From assembly GCF_900116645.1 (NCBI RefSeq), contig NZ_FPBO01000001.1, positions 437,007 through 501,006 on the forward strand: a stretch of DNA of 64,000 nt. The letters run 5' to 3'. Of the stretch, positions 48,761 to 58,108 are shown in pieces. Made by a program: the position numbers and the translations under genes. The first letter of the stretch is position 1. Every line of letters starts with the position of its first letter. Source of the DNA: Pseudoduganella namucuonensis (GTDB lineage: Bacteria > Pseudomonadota > Gammaproteobacteria > Burkholderiales > Burkholderiaceae_D). Below the pieces are notes generated by a model, which did no database searches, had not been told where the DNA came from, and saw only the letters and a list, made by a program, of their open reading frames with translations.

Positions 48761-49104
48761 CGGGAATGCACATGCCCCAATCCCACTTCGCCCGTCTCGC
48801 GCGCGTTGTCGCCGTCGCCGTGCTGGCGTCGCTCTCGGCGGCCGCCGGCGCGGCGCCGCCGGCGGGCGACCAGATCCGCGGCGCGCGCGTCTACCGCCAG
48901 TTTTGCCAGCACTGCCACGGCCCCAACCTGGTCAATCCCGGCACCGTGTCCTTCGACCTGCGGCGCCTGCGGGCGGAGGATTACCCCCGCTTCAGCGAGT
49001 CGGTCATGAACGGCAAGGGCAACATGCCGCCGTGGAAGGCGACGCTGAAGGAAGGGGACCTGGACGCGCTCTGGGCCTACATCACGACCGCCCGCGGCGG
49101 TTGA
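48757..49104 (+). CDS. Periplasmic cytochrome c, electron acceptor of the PQQ dehydrogenase
   Basis: A 115-residue class I cytochrome with a signal peptide ([19 protein letters not shown]), haem motif CQHCH and distal Met in [10 protein letters not shown]. The first ATG (48757) overlaps the dehydrogenase stop as ATGA; ATGs at 48766 and 48772 are also in frame and the last has GGGA at good spacing. Gene order and the sigma-54 promoter upstream indicate it accepts electrons from the PQQ enzyme. Confidence 0.88.
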   Translation: MTGMHMPQSHFARLARVVAVAVLASLSAAAGAAPPAGDQIRGARVYRQFCQHCHGPNLVNPGTVSFDLRRLRAEDYPRFSESVMNGKGNMPPWKATLKEGDLDALWAYITTARGG

Positions 49105-49134
49105 ATATCGCACCAATAACTTTGGAGACAGCTA

Positions 49135-49514
49135 TGGATATGCCAGGTTTTCGCTCGATGGTCACATCTACATGGCCGGCTGGGCCACCAAGATCGAGGG
49201 CTCGACGGTGGACGTGTCGGTGCCGTACGCGATGCGGGGCGAGTTCTTCGCCTATACCCGCCGCGAAGCCGTCGGCGTGGTCGCGGCCATCGTGCCGTGG
49301 AACTTCCCCTTGCTGGTCGCGGCGTGGAAGCTCGTCCAGGATGCAGCGCTTGATACCGAGGATCAAGGCCGGCACCGTCTGGGTGAACTGCCACAGCATG
49401 CTCGATTCGTCGGTGCCCTTCGGCGGCTTCAAGCAGTCGGGCCTCGGCCGGGAAATGGGCCGGGCGTCGCTGGACGGCTATCTGGAATCGAAATCGGTGT
49501 TCAAGGCCGTCTAG
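49135..49514 (+). pseudogene. Aldehyde dehydrogenase remnant (internal deletion, frameshifts)
   Basis: Parts of an NAD-dependent aldehyde dehydrogenase of the phenylacetaldehyde/betaine type. One frame gives [20 protein letters not shown] and [20 protein letters not shown]. Another gives the C-terminus [34 protein letters not shown] and [14 protein letters not shown] with its stop. The middle of the protein, including the catalytic Cys and Glu region, is deleted around 49345, and the frame changes. It was probably the next enzyme after the alcohol dehydrogenase. The gene is dead. Confidence 0.85.
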
Positions 49515-49816
49515 GGCGACGACGAGTCGTTGGAGCTGGCGGTGGACGGCGGGCGCGGTGTAGGGATTTCCCTATGTCAGGATCGGGATGCGCTGATTCC
49601 TGAAACTTTTGCATCATGATAACTTTCATCCGCTGGCGATCGCGCCGATGGGCGATGTCACGCAGCAAACTCCGCGCCGGTTGAGCAGTCCGCGGCCGGA
49701 TTTTTGACCGATAGACCAGGGAATATCATGGACGCCGTTCGAGGGGAAACCGGCCACCGCCATACGCGCTGCCGCGACCGACCGCATGCTGGCCTTGCGC
49801 AACCTTGCACAGTGCG
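49515..49816. other. Intergenic region before the GGDEF/EAL gene
   Basis: Three hundred bases with no supported gene, repeat or clear promoter. It lies between the broken aldehyde dehydrogenase and the signalling gene and may contain worn coding sequence. Confidence 0.4.
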
Positions 49817-52102
49817 ATGAGCAATGCCGTCCATCCCGAGGCGGCGGACCGTCCCCGCCACACCATCCTGATCGCCGACGACCGCCCGAGCAACCTCGGC
49901 TTCGTGGTCGACCACCTGGAGTCGCTCGGCTACCGCGTGATCGTCGCGCAGGGCGGCGCCGAGGCGCTGCGCCGGATCGGATTCGCCCGGCCCGACCTGA
50001 TCCTGCTCGACGCCATGATGCCGGACATGGACGGTTTCGAAGTGTGCCGGCAACTGAAGGCGCGCGGCGGCATGGACGACATCCCGGTGATCTTCATGAC
50101 CGCGCTCAAGCAGACCGAGACCAAGCTGTCGGCGTTCGCGCTGGGGGCGGTCGACTATGTCACCAAGCCGCTGCAGGTGGACGAGGTGGCGGCCAGGGTC
50201 GGCACCCATCTGCAGCTGCGCGACGCGCGGCTGCGCCTCGAGGGGCAGACACGGCAGTTGCGGCGGGTGCGCCAGGAACTGCTCGGCGAGGCGGAACTGC
50301 GGACCGCCGAGCTGAAGGAGAGCAATCGCCGCCTGCAGTTCGAGCTGGCCGAACGCTACGCGGCCGAGCTGGCGCTGGACGCCAGCGCCCTGGGCTACCA
50401 GGAAATCTTCAACCACGTGTCGGACGCGCTGTACCTGATCGAGGCGGGCGAGGACGGCCAGTTCCATTGCGTCCAGGTCAACCCCGCCTTCGTCCGCCTG
50501 GTGGGCCTGCCGCACAGCGTCATCCTGGGCCAGCCCGTTTCCCGGCTGTTCGACGCCGCCGCCGGCGCGCGCCTGCACGCGGCTTGCCAGCGCTGCAGCG
50601 CCAGCGGCGAGGCGGTCGAGGAGGAGCTGGCGCTGGAACTGCCGGCCGGCCGCGGCATCCTGCAACTGACCATGGTGCGTTCCCGCGTGCCTAGCCGCGG
50701 CGGCGGCCGTCTGGTCGGCATCGGCCGCGACGTCACCCGCTTGCGCGACTACCAGTCGCAACTGGCCTTCCTGGCCCAGCGCGACCCGCTGACCGGTTTG
50801 CCGAACCGGCACAGCTTCCGCGACAGCCTGTCCCAGGCGCTGGCGCGCACCGCCGCCGGCGCCGGCGGCGTCGGCGTGCTGCTGCTCGGCCTCGACCACT
50901 TCCGCGACATCAACGACGGCCTGGGCCGCGCACGCGGCGACCGCGTGCTGGTGAGCTGCGCCGCGCTGCTGGAGCGGGCCATCGGCGGCACCGGCCTGCT
51001 GGCCCGCGTCGGCGGCGACCAGTTCGCCATACTGGTCGAATGGGCCGGCGGCGACGTCGGGCTCGGCCTGCTGGCGCGCCGCCTGCTGCGCCTGGTCGCC
51101 AAGCTGATCGACATCGACGGGTACGAGCTGGCGCTGGGCTGCAGCATCGGCGTCTGCAAGGCGCCGCAGGACGGCGACGACGCCGAGACGCTGTTGTGCA
51201 ACGTGGAGACCGCGATGTACCGCGCCAAGGCCGAGGGGCGCAACCGCTGCCAGTACTTCACGGCCGAGATGAGCAGCAGCACCCGCCGCCGGGTCGAGAT
51301 CGGCAATGCCTTGCGCTACGCCATCCGCAACGCGGAGCTGTCGCTGCACTACCAGCCGCGGGCCAGCCTGGACGGGGGCGGCATGGCCGGCATGGAGGCG
51401 CTGCTGCGCTGGGACGCCCGGCTGCTGGGGCGGATCGCGCCGTCCGAGTTCATTCCGCTGGCCGAGCAGAACGGCCTGATACTGCGCATCGGCCAATGGG
51501 TGCTGAACCAGGCGTGCCGCCAGGCGCAGGCGTGGCGGCAGCGGCTCGGCGTCGCGCTGCCGATCGCGGTCAACCTGTCGGCGCGCCAATTCCACGACGC
51601 CGACCTGGTGCGCGCCGTCGAGGCCGCGCTGCAGGCCAGCGGCCTGCCGCCGCGGCTGCTGGAACTGGAGCTGACCGAGAGCATGCTGATGCACGACGCC
51701 AAGCGCACCGCGCGCACGCTGGCCGCGCTCAAGGCCATCGGCGTGCGGCTGGCGGTCGACGACTTCGGCACCGGCTATTCCTCGCTGAGCTACCTGAAAA
51801 GCTTTCCGCTCGATTATCTGAAGATAGACCGCTCCTTCGTCAGCGGCCTGCCGGAAGACCGCAACGACGGCGCCATCGTGCGCGCCATCATCGCCATGGC
51901 GCACACGCTGGGCCTGAAGGTGATCGCGGAGGGCGTCGAGACGGCCGGCCAGCTGGACTTCCTGCGGGCCCAGCGCTGCGACGAGGTGCAGGGCTATTTC
52001 TTCAGCCGTCCACTGCCGGCGCCGGAAATGGAGGCCTGGCTGTCCCGGCCCGAGGCCGAGCGTTCGGGAATGATCCCGCCGACGCCGGCCGGGGGGGAAT
52101 GA
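49817..52102 (+). CDS. REC-PAS-GGDEF-EAL protein, probable cyclic-di-GMP phosphodiesterase
   Basis: A 761-residue cytoplasmic protein. The receiver (about 15-135) has ILIADDR and phospho-acceptor Asp65 in LILLDAMMPD. A PAS-like domain (about 195-315) follows, then a GGDEF domain whose signature is GGDQF (399-403), with Glu replaced by Gln, so cyclase activity is doubtful. The EAL domain keeps Glu527 in MEALLRW, NLSARQF, DDFGTGYSSLSYL, LKIDRSFV and EGVET, as in active phosphodiesterases. ATG 49817 is used; the open frame reaches TTG 49805. A two-component pair follows. Confidence 0.93.
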   Translation: MSNAVHPEAADRPRHTILIADDRPSNLGFVVDHLESLGYRVIVAQGGAEALRRIGFARPDLILLDAMMPDMDGFEVCRQLKARGGMDDIPVIFMTALKQTETKLSAFALGAVDYVTKPLQVDEVAARVGTHLQLRDARLRLEGQTRQLRRVRQELLGEAELRTAELKESNRRLQFELAERYAAELALDASALGYQEIFNHVSDALYLIEAGEDGQFHCVQVNPAFVRLVGLPHSVILGQPVSRLFDAAAGARLHAACQRCSASGEAVEEELALELPAGRGILQLTMVRSRVPSRGGGRLVGIGRDVTRLRDYQSQLAFLAQRDPLTGLPNRHSFRDSLSQALARTAAGAGGVGVLLLGLDHFRDINDGLGRARGDRVLVSCAALLERAIGGTGLLARVGGDQFAILVEWAGGDVGLGLLARRLLRLVAKLIDIDGYELALGCSIGVCKAPQDGDDAETLLCNVETAMYRAKAEGRNRCQYFTAEMSSSTRRRVEIGNALRYAIRNAELSLHYQPRASLDGGGMAGMEALLRWDARLLGRIAPSEFIPLAEQNGLILRIGQWVLNQACRQAQAWRQRLGVALPIAVNLSARQFHDADLVRAVEAALQASGLPPRLLELELTESMLMHDAKRTARTLAALKAIGVRLAVDDFGTGYSSLSYLKSFPLDYLKIDRSFVSGLPEDRNDGAIVRAIIAMAHTLGLKVIAEGVETAGQLDFLRAQRCDEVQGYFFSRPLPAPEMEAWLSRPEAERSGMIPPTPAGGE

Positions 52103-52205
52103 CGGCGTCTGTTGTAGCAATGGAACAGGGAAGGGGGCCGGTCCTGTTGTCTGGTAGCATGATACCCACAGTTCATTGGATTTTTTCCGGAAAGCCGTTC
52201 CCTTC

Positions 52206-52844
52206 ATGATTCGAATTTTGATCGCCGACGACCACGCCATCGTGCGCGGCGGCCTGCTGCAGTTGTTCGGCCTGGCCGGCGACGTGACGGTGGTGGCCCA
52301 AGCCACCAATGGCGGACAGGTGATGGAGAGCCTGCGCGCCACGCCCTGCGACCTGGTGCTGCTCGACCTGTCCATGCCCGGCGCCAGCGGCGTCGAGCTG
52401 ATCGCCCGCATCCGGGCCCACGCCCCCGCGCTACCCATCCTGGTGCTGAGCATGCACAACGAGGCGCTGGTGGTGCGCCGCGCGCTGAAGGCCGGCGCCA
52501 ACGGCTACATGAGCAAGGACGGCGACCCCGAAACGCTGCTGCTGGCGGTGCGCAAGGTGGCCGCGGGCGGCCGCTACCTCGATCCCGGCGTGGCCGAACT
52601 GCTGGTGTTCGACGGCGACGCCGGGCGCGGCGCGCCGGCCCACGAGCAGTTGTCGAACCGCGAATTGAGCATTTTCCGGCTGTTTGTCGGCGGCAAGACG
52701 GTGAACCAGATCGCCGACGAGCTGGCGATCAGCAACAAGACCGTCAGCACCCACAAGGCGCGGCTGATGCAGAAGATGGGATTCCAGAGCAACGCGGACA
52801 TGCTGCGCTATGGCATCGACCATGGGATGGGCCGGGGCTTGTAG
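52206..52844 (+). CDS. NarL/FixJ-family response regulator
   Basis: A 212-residue regulator. The receiver has LIADDHAIVRGG and Asp54 in VLLDLSMPGASG. The C-terminal LuxR-type helix-turn-helix (about 148-208) reads LSNRELSIFRLFVGGKTVNQ and KTVSTHKARLMQKMGF. ATG 52206 is the family start. It lies 30 bp upstream of a HisKA_3-type kinase, the usual partner of NarL regulators. Confidence 0.95.
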   Translation: MIRILIADDHAIVRGGLLQLFGLAGDVTVVAQATNGGQVMESLRATPCDLVLLDLSMPGASGVELIARIRAHAPALPILVLSMHNEALVVRRALKAGANGYMSKDGDPETLLLAVRKVAAGGRYLDPGVAELLVFDGDAGRGAPAHEQLSNRELSIFRLFVGGKTVNQIADELAISNKTVSTHKARLMQKMGFQSNADMLRYGIDHGMGRGL

Positions 52845-52874
52845 CGCGCCCTGACCGGCAAGCTGGAGGGAACC

Positions 52875-54062
52875 ATGACCATGTCGCCCGACCTGCGCGG
52901 CCGCACCATCCTGATCGTCGACGACGCGCCGGCCAACCTGGCGCTGGCGGTGTCCATGCTGGAGCGGCACGGCCTGCGGCTGGCGGTGGCGCAGAGCGGC
53001 GACGAGGCGCTGCGCCGGGTGGCCTTCGCGCCGCCCGACCTGATCCTGCTGGACGTGATGTTGCCCGGCATCGACGGCTTCGAGGTGTGCCGCCGCCTGA
53101 AGGACGGCGGCGGGCCGGCCGCCGCCGTGCCGGTGATCTTCATGACCGCGCTCGGCGGCACGGCCGACAAGGTGGCCGGCTTCCGCGCCGGCGCGGTCGA
53201 CTACGTGACCAAGCCGCTGCAGGCCGAGGAGGTGCTGGCGCGGGTGACCACCCACTTGCGCCTGGCCGCGATGCAGGCCAGGCTGGCCAGCCAGAACGCG
53301 CTGCTGCTGGCCGAGAACCGGGAACGGCGCGAGGCCGAACGGGCGCTGCGGCAATACCGCGACGACCTGGAGCGGCAGGTGGCGGCGCGCACCGCCGAGC
53401 TGCGCGAACTGGGCGCGCACCGGGAAGGCGCGCGCGAGGAAGAGCGGCGGCGCATCGCCCGCGAACTGCACGACGAGCTGGGACAGGCGCTGACCGCGCT
53501 GCGCATGCAGGCGGCGCTGCTGCGGGTGCGCTTCGGCGCCGAGGTGCCCGGCTTGAACGAACAGGTGCGCAACATGACGGAGCTGGTCGACCGCGCCATC
53601 GGCGTGGTGCGCAACGTGGCCACCACGCTGCGGCCGACGGTGCTGGACTTGGGCATCGGTTCGGCGCTGGAATGGCTGGTGGACGAGTTCCAGAAGCACA
53701 GCGGCATCGACTGCCGCCTGACCCTGGCGCTCGAGGAGGAGGAACTGAACGAGGAGCAAGCCATCGCGGTGTTCCGCATCGTGCAGGAATCGCTGACCAA
53801 TATCGCGCGCCACGCCGGCGCCAGCGAGGCTGTCGTCACGCTGCGCTGCGCGGCGCGCCAGTGCGCGGTGCAGGTGGACGACGACGGCCGCGGCTTCGAC
53901 CCGGCGCGGGTGCCGCCGCATTCCTTCGGCCTGCTGGGCATGCGCGAGCGGGTGCTGAGCCTGGATGGACAAGTCACGGTGGACAGCCGGCCTGGCGGCC
54001 GCACGCGCATCGCCGCGACGCTGCCGCTGCCGCCCAAACCCAGCCTGTTTGAAATCGACTGA
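52875..54062 (+). CDS. Receiver-linked histidine kinase (HisKA_3, NarX/DegS type)
   Basis: A 395-residue soluble kinase. A receiver domain with Asp60 in LILLDVMLPG is joined by a coiled coil to the HisKA_3 dimerisation helix (RRIARELHDELGQALTALRM, His199) and an HATPase domain (VQESLTNIARHAGAS, DDGRGFDP, GLLGMRERV). It has no membrane segment, so its input is phosphorylation of its receiver. GGAGGGA precedes the start. It probably phosphorylates the NarL-type regulator encoded just upstream. Confidence 0.94.
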   Translation: MTMSPDLRGRTILIVDDAPANLALAVSMLERHGLRLAVAQSGDEALRRVAFAPPDLILLDVMLPGIDGFEVCRRLKDGGGPAAAVPVIFMTALGGTADKVAGFRAGAVDYVTKPLQAEEVLARVTTHLRLAAMQARLASQNALLLAENRERREAERALRQYRDDLERQVAARTAELRELGAHREGAREEERRRIARELHDELGQALTALRMQAALLRVRFGAEVPGLNEQVRNMTELVDRAIGVVRNVATTLRPTVLDLGIGSALEWLVDEFQKHSGIDCRLTLALEEEELNEEQAIAVFRIVQESLTNIARHAGASEAVVTLRCAARQCAVQVDDDGRGFDPARVPPHSFGLLGMRERVLSLDGQVTVDSRPGGRTRIAATLPLPPKPSLFEID

Positions 54063-54080
54063 CCATGGAACCGACCCACA

Positions 54081-56684
54081 ATGAAATCACCTGACAAATC
54101 ACTTGGCAAATCAGCTGGCAAATCAGCTGACAACAAGCGGCGCCACCTCGGATGGCTGGCGCTGGCGTGCGCCGCCGCCGCCGCGCAGGAAAGCCCGCCG
54201 GTGGTGGTGGTCGAAGGCAAGCGCGCCGGCCTGGCGGCGGCGCAGTGGATCAAACGCGACCGGCTCGCCATCGTGGACTCGGTGGCGGCCGACACCATCC
54301 AGGCCTTGCCCGACTTCAGCGTGACCGACGCCCTGCAGCGGGTGACCGGGGTGCAGATCGCGCGCGACCGGGGCGAGGGCGGCACTGTCGCGATCCGCGG
54401 CCTGACGCAGATGGAAACCACGCTCAACGGCCGCGAGGTGTTCACCGCCGGTGCCGGCCGCAACCTCGACTTCGCCGACGTGCCGGCCGAGATGGTGGCC
54501 GGCATCGACGTCTACAAGAGCGGCACGGCCGAGCAGATCGAAGGCGGCCTGGGCGGCGCCATCGACCTGCGCACCCGGCGCCCCTTCGATTTCGCCGGGC
54601 CCCGGCTGGCCGGCACCGCGCGCCTGGTGCGTGGCGGCTTGGCGGGGCACGCGCAGCCGCAGTGGTCGCTGCTGGCCAGCGACCGTTGGCGCGGCGCGGA
54701 CGGCGCCGAGTTCGGCGCGCTGCTGAACCTGGCGCACCAGCGGCGCGCCTGGCGCGAGGACCAGAACAGCTTCGGCGCGCCGGTGCTGCGCGGCGACCTG
54801 GTGCCGGGCCGGCGGGTGGCGGTCGCCAGCGGCACCACCGAGTCGGCCAGCGCCGGCCGGCGCGAGCGCGACGCAGCCTCCGCCATGTTGCAGTGGCGCC
54901 CTACGCCCGGCGTGGAACTGTACGCCGAGGGCCGCTACGAGCGCTTCCTCACGCGCCAGGACTCCTACCAGATCACCCTCGACAGCGCGCCGGCCTTCGT
55001 GCCCGGCAGCGTGACGCTGTTTCCCGGCACCGCCGACGTCAGCGGCATCAGTTGGACGGGCGCGCCGGCCAGCATCCTCAGTTTCGCGCGCGACACGGTG
55101 GACCGCAATCATGGGCTGGCGCTGGGCGGCGCCTGGCAAAGCGGCGCGCTGCGGCTGAAGGCCGACCTGAGCCACAGCGGCGGCCACAACGCCCTGTACT
55201 TCGCCGGCCCCACGCTGACCGGCAAGGCGGCCACGCTGCGCACCGACCTGTCCGGCCCGCAACCGGCCGTCACGCTGCCGGGCAATGAGTTGCTCGATGC
55301 GGACCAGCTTCGGGTGGCCAGCATCGCGTATCGCTACCGTCCCTACGACGGCAAGCTGAACGCGCTGCGGCTCGACGCCAGCTACCGCCTGGACGGCTGG
55401 ATCGAGAGCTTGTCGGCCGGGGTGCGCACGGGCCGCCGCGCGGCCGGCAACGCGCCCGGCACGGTGTTCGGCGATGCGCCGGTGCCGGGCGGGCCGCCGC
55501 TGTCCTCGCTGCCGGGGCTGGCGGCCGCGTATCCGTTCGCGCGCTACTTCCCGGATGGCGGGCAGGGCGTCAGCAACTACCTGGTCGGCGACCTGGGGCT
55601 GGCGCGCGACGCGGCCGCCCTGCGCGCCCTGGTGGGCTTGACCGCGCCGCTGCCGGTGGCCGGCGGCGCGCTGGGCGTGTGGCGCATACGCGAGCGGACC
55701 GACGCCGCCTATGTGCAAGCGCGCTTCAACGGCGGCGCGCTGCCGCTGGACGGCGACGCCGGCCTGCGCCTGGTGCGCACGCGCGAAGCGGTGGACGGCA
55801 GCCAGTCGCTGCCGTCGAGCGGCGCCATCGTCCCGATCGCCATCGACCACGCCTACCACGACTACCTGCCCAGCCTGAACCTGCGCTATCGGCTGGCGCC
55901 GGAGCTGTACCTGCGCGGCGCCGCTTCGAAGTCCGTGACCCGGCCCGATTTCAACCAGCTGTCGCCGTCGCTGACGCTGGTGCCCAACAGCATCACGCCG
56001 AGCGCCAACAGCGGCAGTGCCGGCAACCCCGCGCTGCAGCCGATCCGCGCCGACAATCTGGACCTCGCGCTGGAACGCTATCTCGGCCCGGCCGCCTCGG
56101 CCACGCTGACCGTGTTCCACAAGCGGGTGGCCGGCTTCATCGGCAACGCCAGCCGGCCGGAGACGCATGACGGCGCGCTTTACCAGGTCAGCCGGCCGTA
56201 CAACAGCGCGCGCGCCCTCATCAAGGGGGCGGAACTGGGCTACCAGCAACAGTACGATTTTCTGCCGGGCTGGCTGGGCGGGCTGGGTCTGCAGGCCAAC
56301 TACACCTTCGTCGACAGCGCCACGCCCAGCAGCCTGCTGGGGGCCGACGTGCCGCTGACCAATTTGTCCCGCCATAGCGCCAACCTGGTCGGCATTTACG
56401 AACGCGGCCCGTGCTCGGCCAGGCTGGCCTACAACTGGCGCGGCCGCTTCCTGAGCGGCATCACCAGCGTCGTCGGCCTGGGCGCGCTGCCGGTGTACAC
56501 CGACGGCTATGGCTGGCTGGACGCTTCCTTCGGCTACAAGGTCCATCCCGGCTTGACGGTGTCGGTCGAGGGCGGCAATTTGTTGCGCACCGTGCGCCGC
56601 GCCAACTTCGGCGGCGCCACCCGGCCGCAGAGCTTGTGGACCAACGACCGCCAGCTGAGCGTGACGGCGCTGTTCCGCTACTAA
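54081..56684 (+). CDS. TonB-dependent outer-membrane receptor (CirA/FecA-like)
   Basis: An 867-residue receptor. The N-terminus carries four copies of a K-S-x-x tetrapeptide (residues 2-17) before the signal helix LGWLALACAAAAAQ. The plug has DSVAADTIQALPDFSVTDAL, GVQIARDRGEGGTVAIRGL and the barrel lead-in EQIEGGLGGAIDLRTRRPF. The last strand ends LSVTALFRY. This plug type matches TonB-dependent receptors of the IPR010104 group found for carbohydrate uptake. It follows the two-component genes by 18 bp and may be regulated by them. Confidence 0.9.
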   Translation: MKSPDKSLGKSAGKSADNKRRHLGWLALACAAAAAQESPPVVVVEGKRAGLAAAQWIKRDRLAIVDSVAADTIQALPDFSVTDALQRVTGVQIARDRGEGGTVAIRGLTQMETTLNGREVFTAGAGRNLDFADVPAEMVAGIDVYKSGTAEQIEGGLGGAIDLRTRRPFDFAGPRLAGTARLVRGGLAGHAQPQWSLLASDRWRGADGAEFGALLNLAHQRRAWREDQNSFGAPVLRGDLVPGRRVAVASGTTESASAGRRERDAASAMLQWRPTPGVELYAEGRYERFLTRQDSYQITLDSAPAFVPGSVTLFPGTADVSGISWTGAPASILSFARDTVDRNHGLALGGAWQSGALRLKADLSHSGGHNALYFAGPTLTGKAATLRTDLSGPQPAVTLPGNELLDADQLRVASIAYRYRPYDGKLNALRLDASYRLDGWIESLSAGVRTGRRAAGNAPGTVFGDAPVPGGPPLSSLPGLAAAYPFARYFPDGGQGVSNYLVGDLGLARDAAALRALVGLTAPLPVAGGALGVWRIRERTDAAYVQARFNGGALPLDGDAGLRLVRTREAVDGSQSLPSSGAIVPIAIDHAYHDYLPSLNLRYRLAPELYLRGAASKSVTRPDFNQLSPSLTLVPNSITPSANSGSAGNPALQPIRADNLDLALERYLGPAASATLTVFHKRVAGFIGNASRPETHDGALYQVSRPYNSARALIKGAELGYQQQYDFLPGWLGGLGLQANYTFVDSATPSSLLGADVPLTNLSRHSANLVGIYERGPCSARLAYNWRGRFLSGITSVVGLGALPVYTDGYGWLDASFGYKVHPGLTVSVEGGNLLRTVRRANFGGATRPQSLWTNDRQLSVTALFRY
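54084..54131 (+). repeat. Four tandem 12-bp units in the receptor N-terminus
   Basis: Four near-identical in-frame 12-mers (AAATCACCTGAC, AAATCACTTGGC, AAATCAGCTGGC, AAATCAGCTGAC) encode KSPD, KSLG, KSAG, KSAD. Copy changes would keep frame and alter the charge of the signal-peptide n-region. Confidence 0.8.
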
Positions 56685-56713
56685 TGCCCCGCGCCGGGGC
56701 CCGCCGTCGGAAG

Positions 56714-57772
56714 ATGATGCAGGAGCCGCTGGCCAAGGAGCGCATGACGGAGGAGTGGTATCACCTCACCTTTGTCGGCCTCAAGCGCTCGCTGGCCATC
56801 GTCAAGAGCGGCGACCCGGGCCTGGCCGATTTCTTCGCCGCCGACGCCACGGCCAGCACCGGCCCTGTCCGACGCCTACACGCAAGCCCAGCTGGAATTT
56901 TTGAACCATCAAAAACAAACGGTGAACGCCTTGAGCGACGAGGCGGACCAGGTGGTCGCCAGCAGCAAGGCGCTGATGGTGTCGCTGATCGTCTCGTTTG
57001 TGCTGCTGGGCGGAGTGTTCGCGCGTTATCTGACGCTCGGCATCACCGTCCCCGTCGCGTATGCGCTGACGGTGGCGCGGCGCGTGGCCGATGGCGACCT
57101 GACGTCGGCGATCGAGGTCCGCTCGCGCGACGAGACGGGACGGCTGCTGCAGGCGCTGAAGGACATGAACGGCGGCCTGTGCAAGATCGTCAGCGAGGTG
57201 CGCACCGGCACCGACACCGTGGTCACCGCGTCGATGCAGATCGCCAGCGGCAGGCAGGAGCTTTGAACGCGGCGGTGGAGGCGGCCCGCGCCGGCGAGCA
57301 GGGGCGCGGCTTCGCCGTCGTGGCCGGCGAGGAGCGCCATCTGGCGCAGCGCTCGGCCAGCGCCGCCAGGGAAATCAAGGCCTTCACCGGCGACGCGGTG
57401 GACAGGGGCGAGGCCGGCGCGCTGCTGGTCGACCAGGCCGGCGCGACGATGAGCAACATCGTCGCGAGCGTCCAGCACGTCAGCGGCATAATCGGCGAAA
57501 TCGCCGCCGGCGGCGAGGCGCAGGCGGCGGGCCTGGCGCGGATCAACCGCGCCGTCAAGGAGATGGACGCGGTCACGCAGCAAAACGCGGCGCTGGTGGA
57601 GGAAGACGCCGCCGTCGCGCAGAGCATGCAGGAGCAGGCCGACAATTTGTCGCGGGTGATCAGGGTCTTCAAGCTGGCGGGCGGCGGCGCCGTTGTCAGG
57701 CCGGCGACGCCGGCCAAGCCGGGGGCGGCATTGCCGGCCGCGGCCCGGCAAGAGGAATGCGAAGCGCTCTGA
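56714..57772 (+). pseudogene. Methyl-accepting chemotaxis protein remnant
   Basis: Pieces of a chemoreceptor in two frames. Frame one gives part of the ligand domain (KERMTEEWYHLTFVGLKRSL). Another frame gives the second membrane helix and HAMP (LMVSLIVSFVLLGGVFARYL, VADGDLTSAIEVRSRDETGR). After a deletion near 57260 the first frame resumes at the signalling tip LNAAVEAARAGEQGRGFAVV and continues to a normal-looking end. The pre-tip helix is missing. It is non-functional by two frame changes and a deletion. Confidence 0.85.
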
Positions 57773-57782
57773 CGATCGCCGA

Positions 57783-57977
57783 TCATTCCGTCAACCGGGT
57801 TGATGAATTCCTGTCTTGGAACTGCGGCTTACCGTACACGCCCCCGTCTTGCTGGGCTTCGGCGTAAGCGACCTGCTCGTTCAGTTTGGTGATCAGCATG
57901 CCACGGCGACGTGCGATTGGCGATACAGGGGCAGGGCATTTTGCGGTAACGATTTTCAAGCTGTTCAGCAGGGACAT
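57783..57977 (-). CDS. Small protein of unknown function, possibly truncated
   Basis: A 64-residue ORF beginning MSLLNSLKIVTAKCPAPVSP, followed by IARRRGMLITKLNEQVAYAE and a short irregular tail. AAGG lies nine bases before ATG 57977, whereas ATG 57986 is too close to it. The N-terminus resembles a family of small phage- and plasmid-associated proteins of about 140 residues (possibly DUF6641) and the tail looks like a truncation. It lies at the edge of the AT-rich island. Confidence 0.4.
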   Translation of the reverse strand: MSLLNSLKIVTAKCPAPVSPIARRRGMLITKLNEQVAYAEAQQDGGVYGKPQFQDRNSSTRLTE

Positions 57978-58050
57978 ATTTGCCATCCTTAGTAGTTGTT
58001 CACGGAAAGGATGGTGCAGAAATATTATAAAAAATAACTATAGATTAATA

Positions 58051-58072
58051 GAAAAGAGCCACTTCAGTGGCT
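58051..58072 (-). terminator. Terminator of the AT-rich island operon
   Basis: AGCCAC (58057-58062) and GTGGCT (58067-58072) form a stem with a tetraloop. The A-rich bases at 58051-58056 give a U-rich run on the minus-strand transcript. It is 37 bp after the last gene. Confidence 0.65.
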
Positions 58073-58108
58073 ATAAGTAAATCGGCTCGTTTAGAGCGAT
58101 CCGGCGAA

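Noticed and set aside
49172..49603. A separate 143-residue protein between the cytochrome and the GGDEF/EAL gene
   Set aside because: Its first half is aldehyde dehydrogenase sequence and its second half is out of frame with the real C-terminus, so it is part of the pseudogene.
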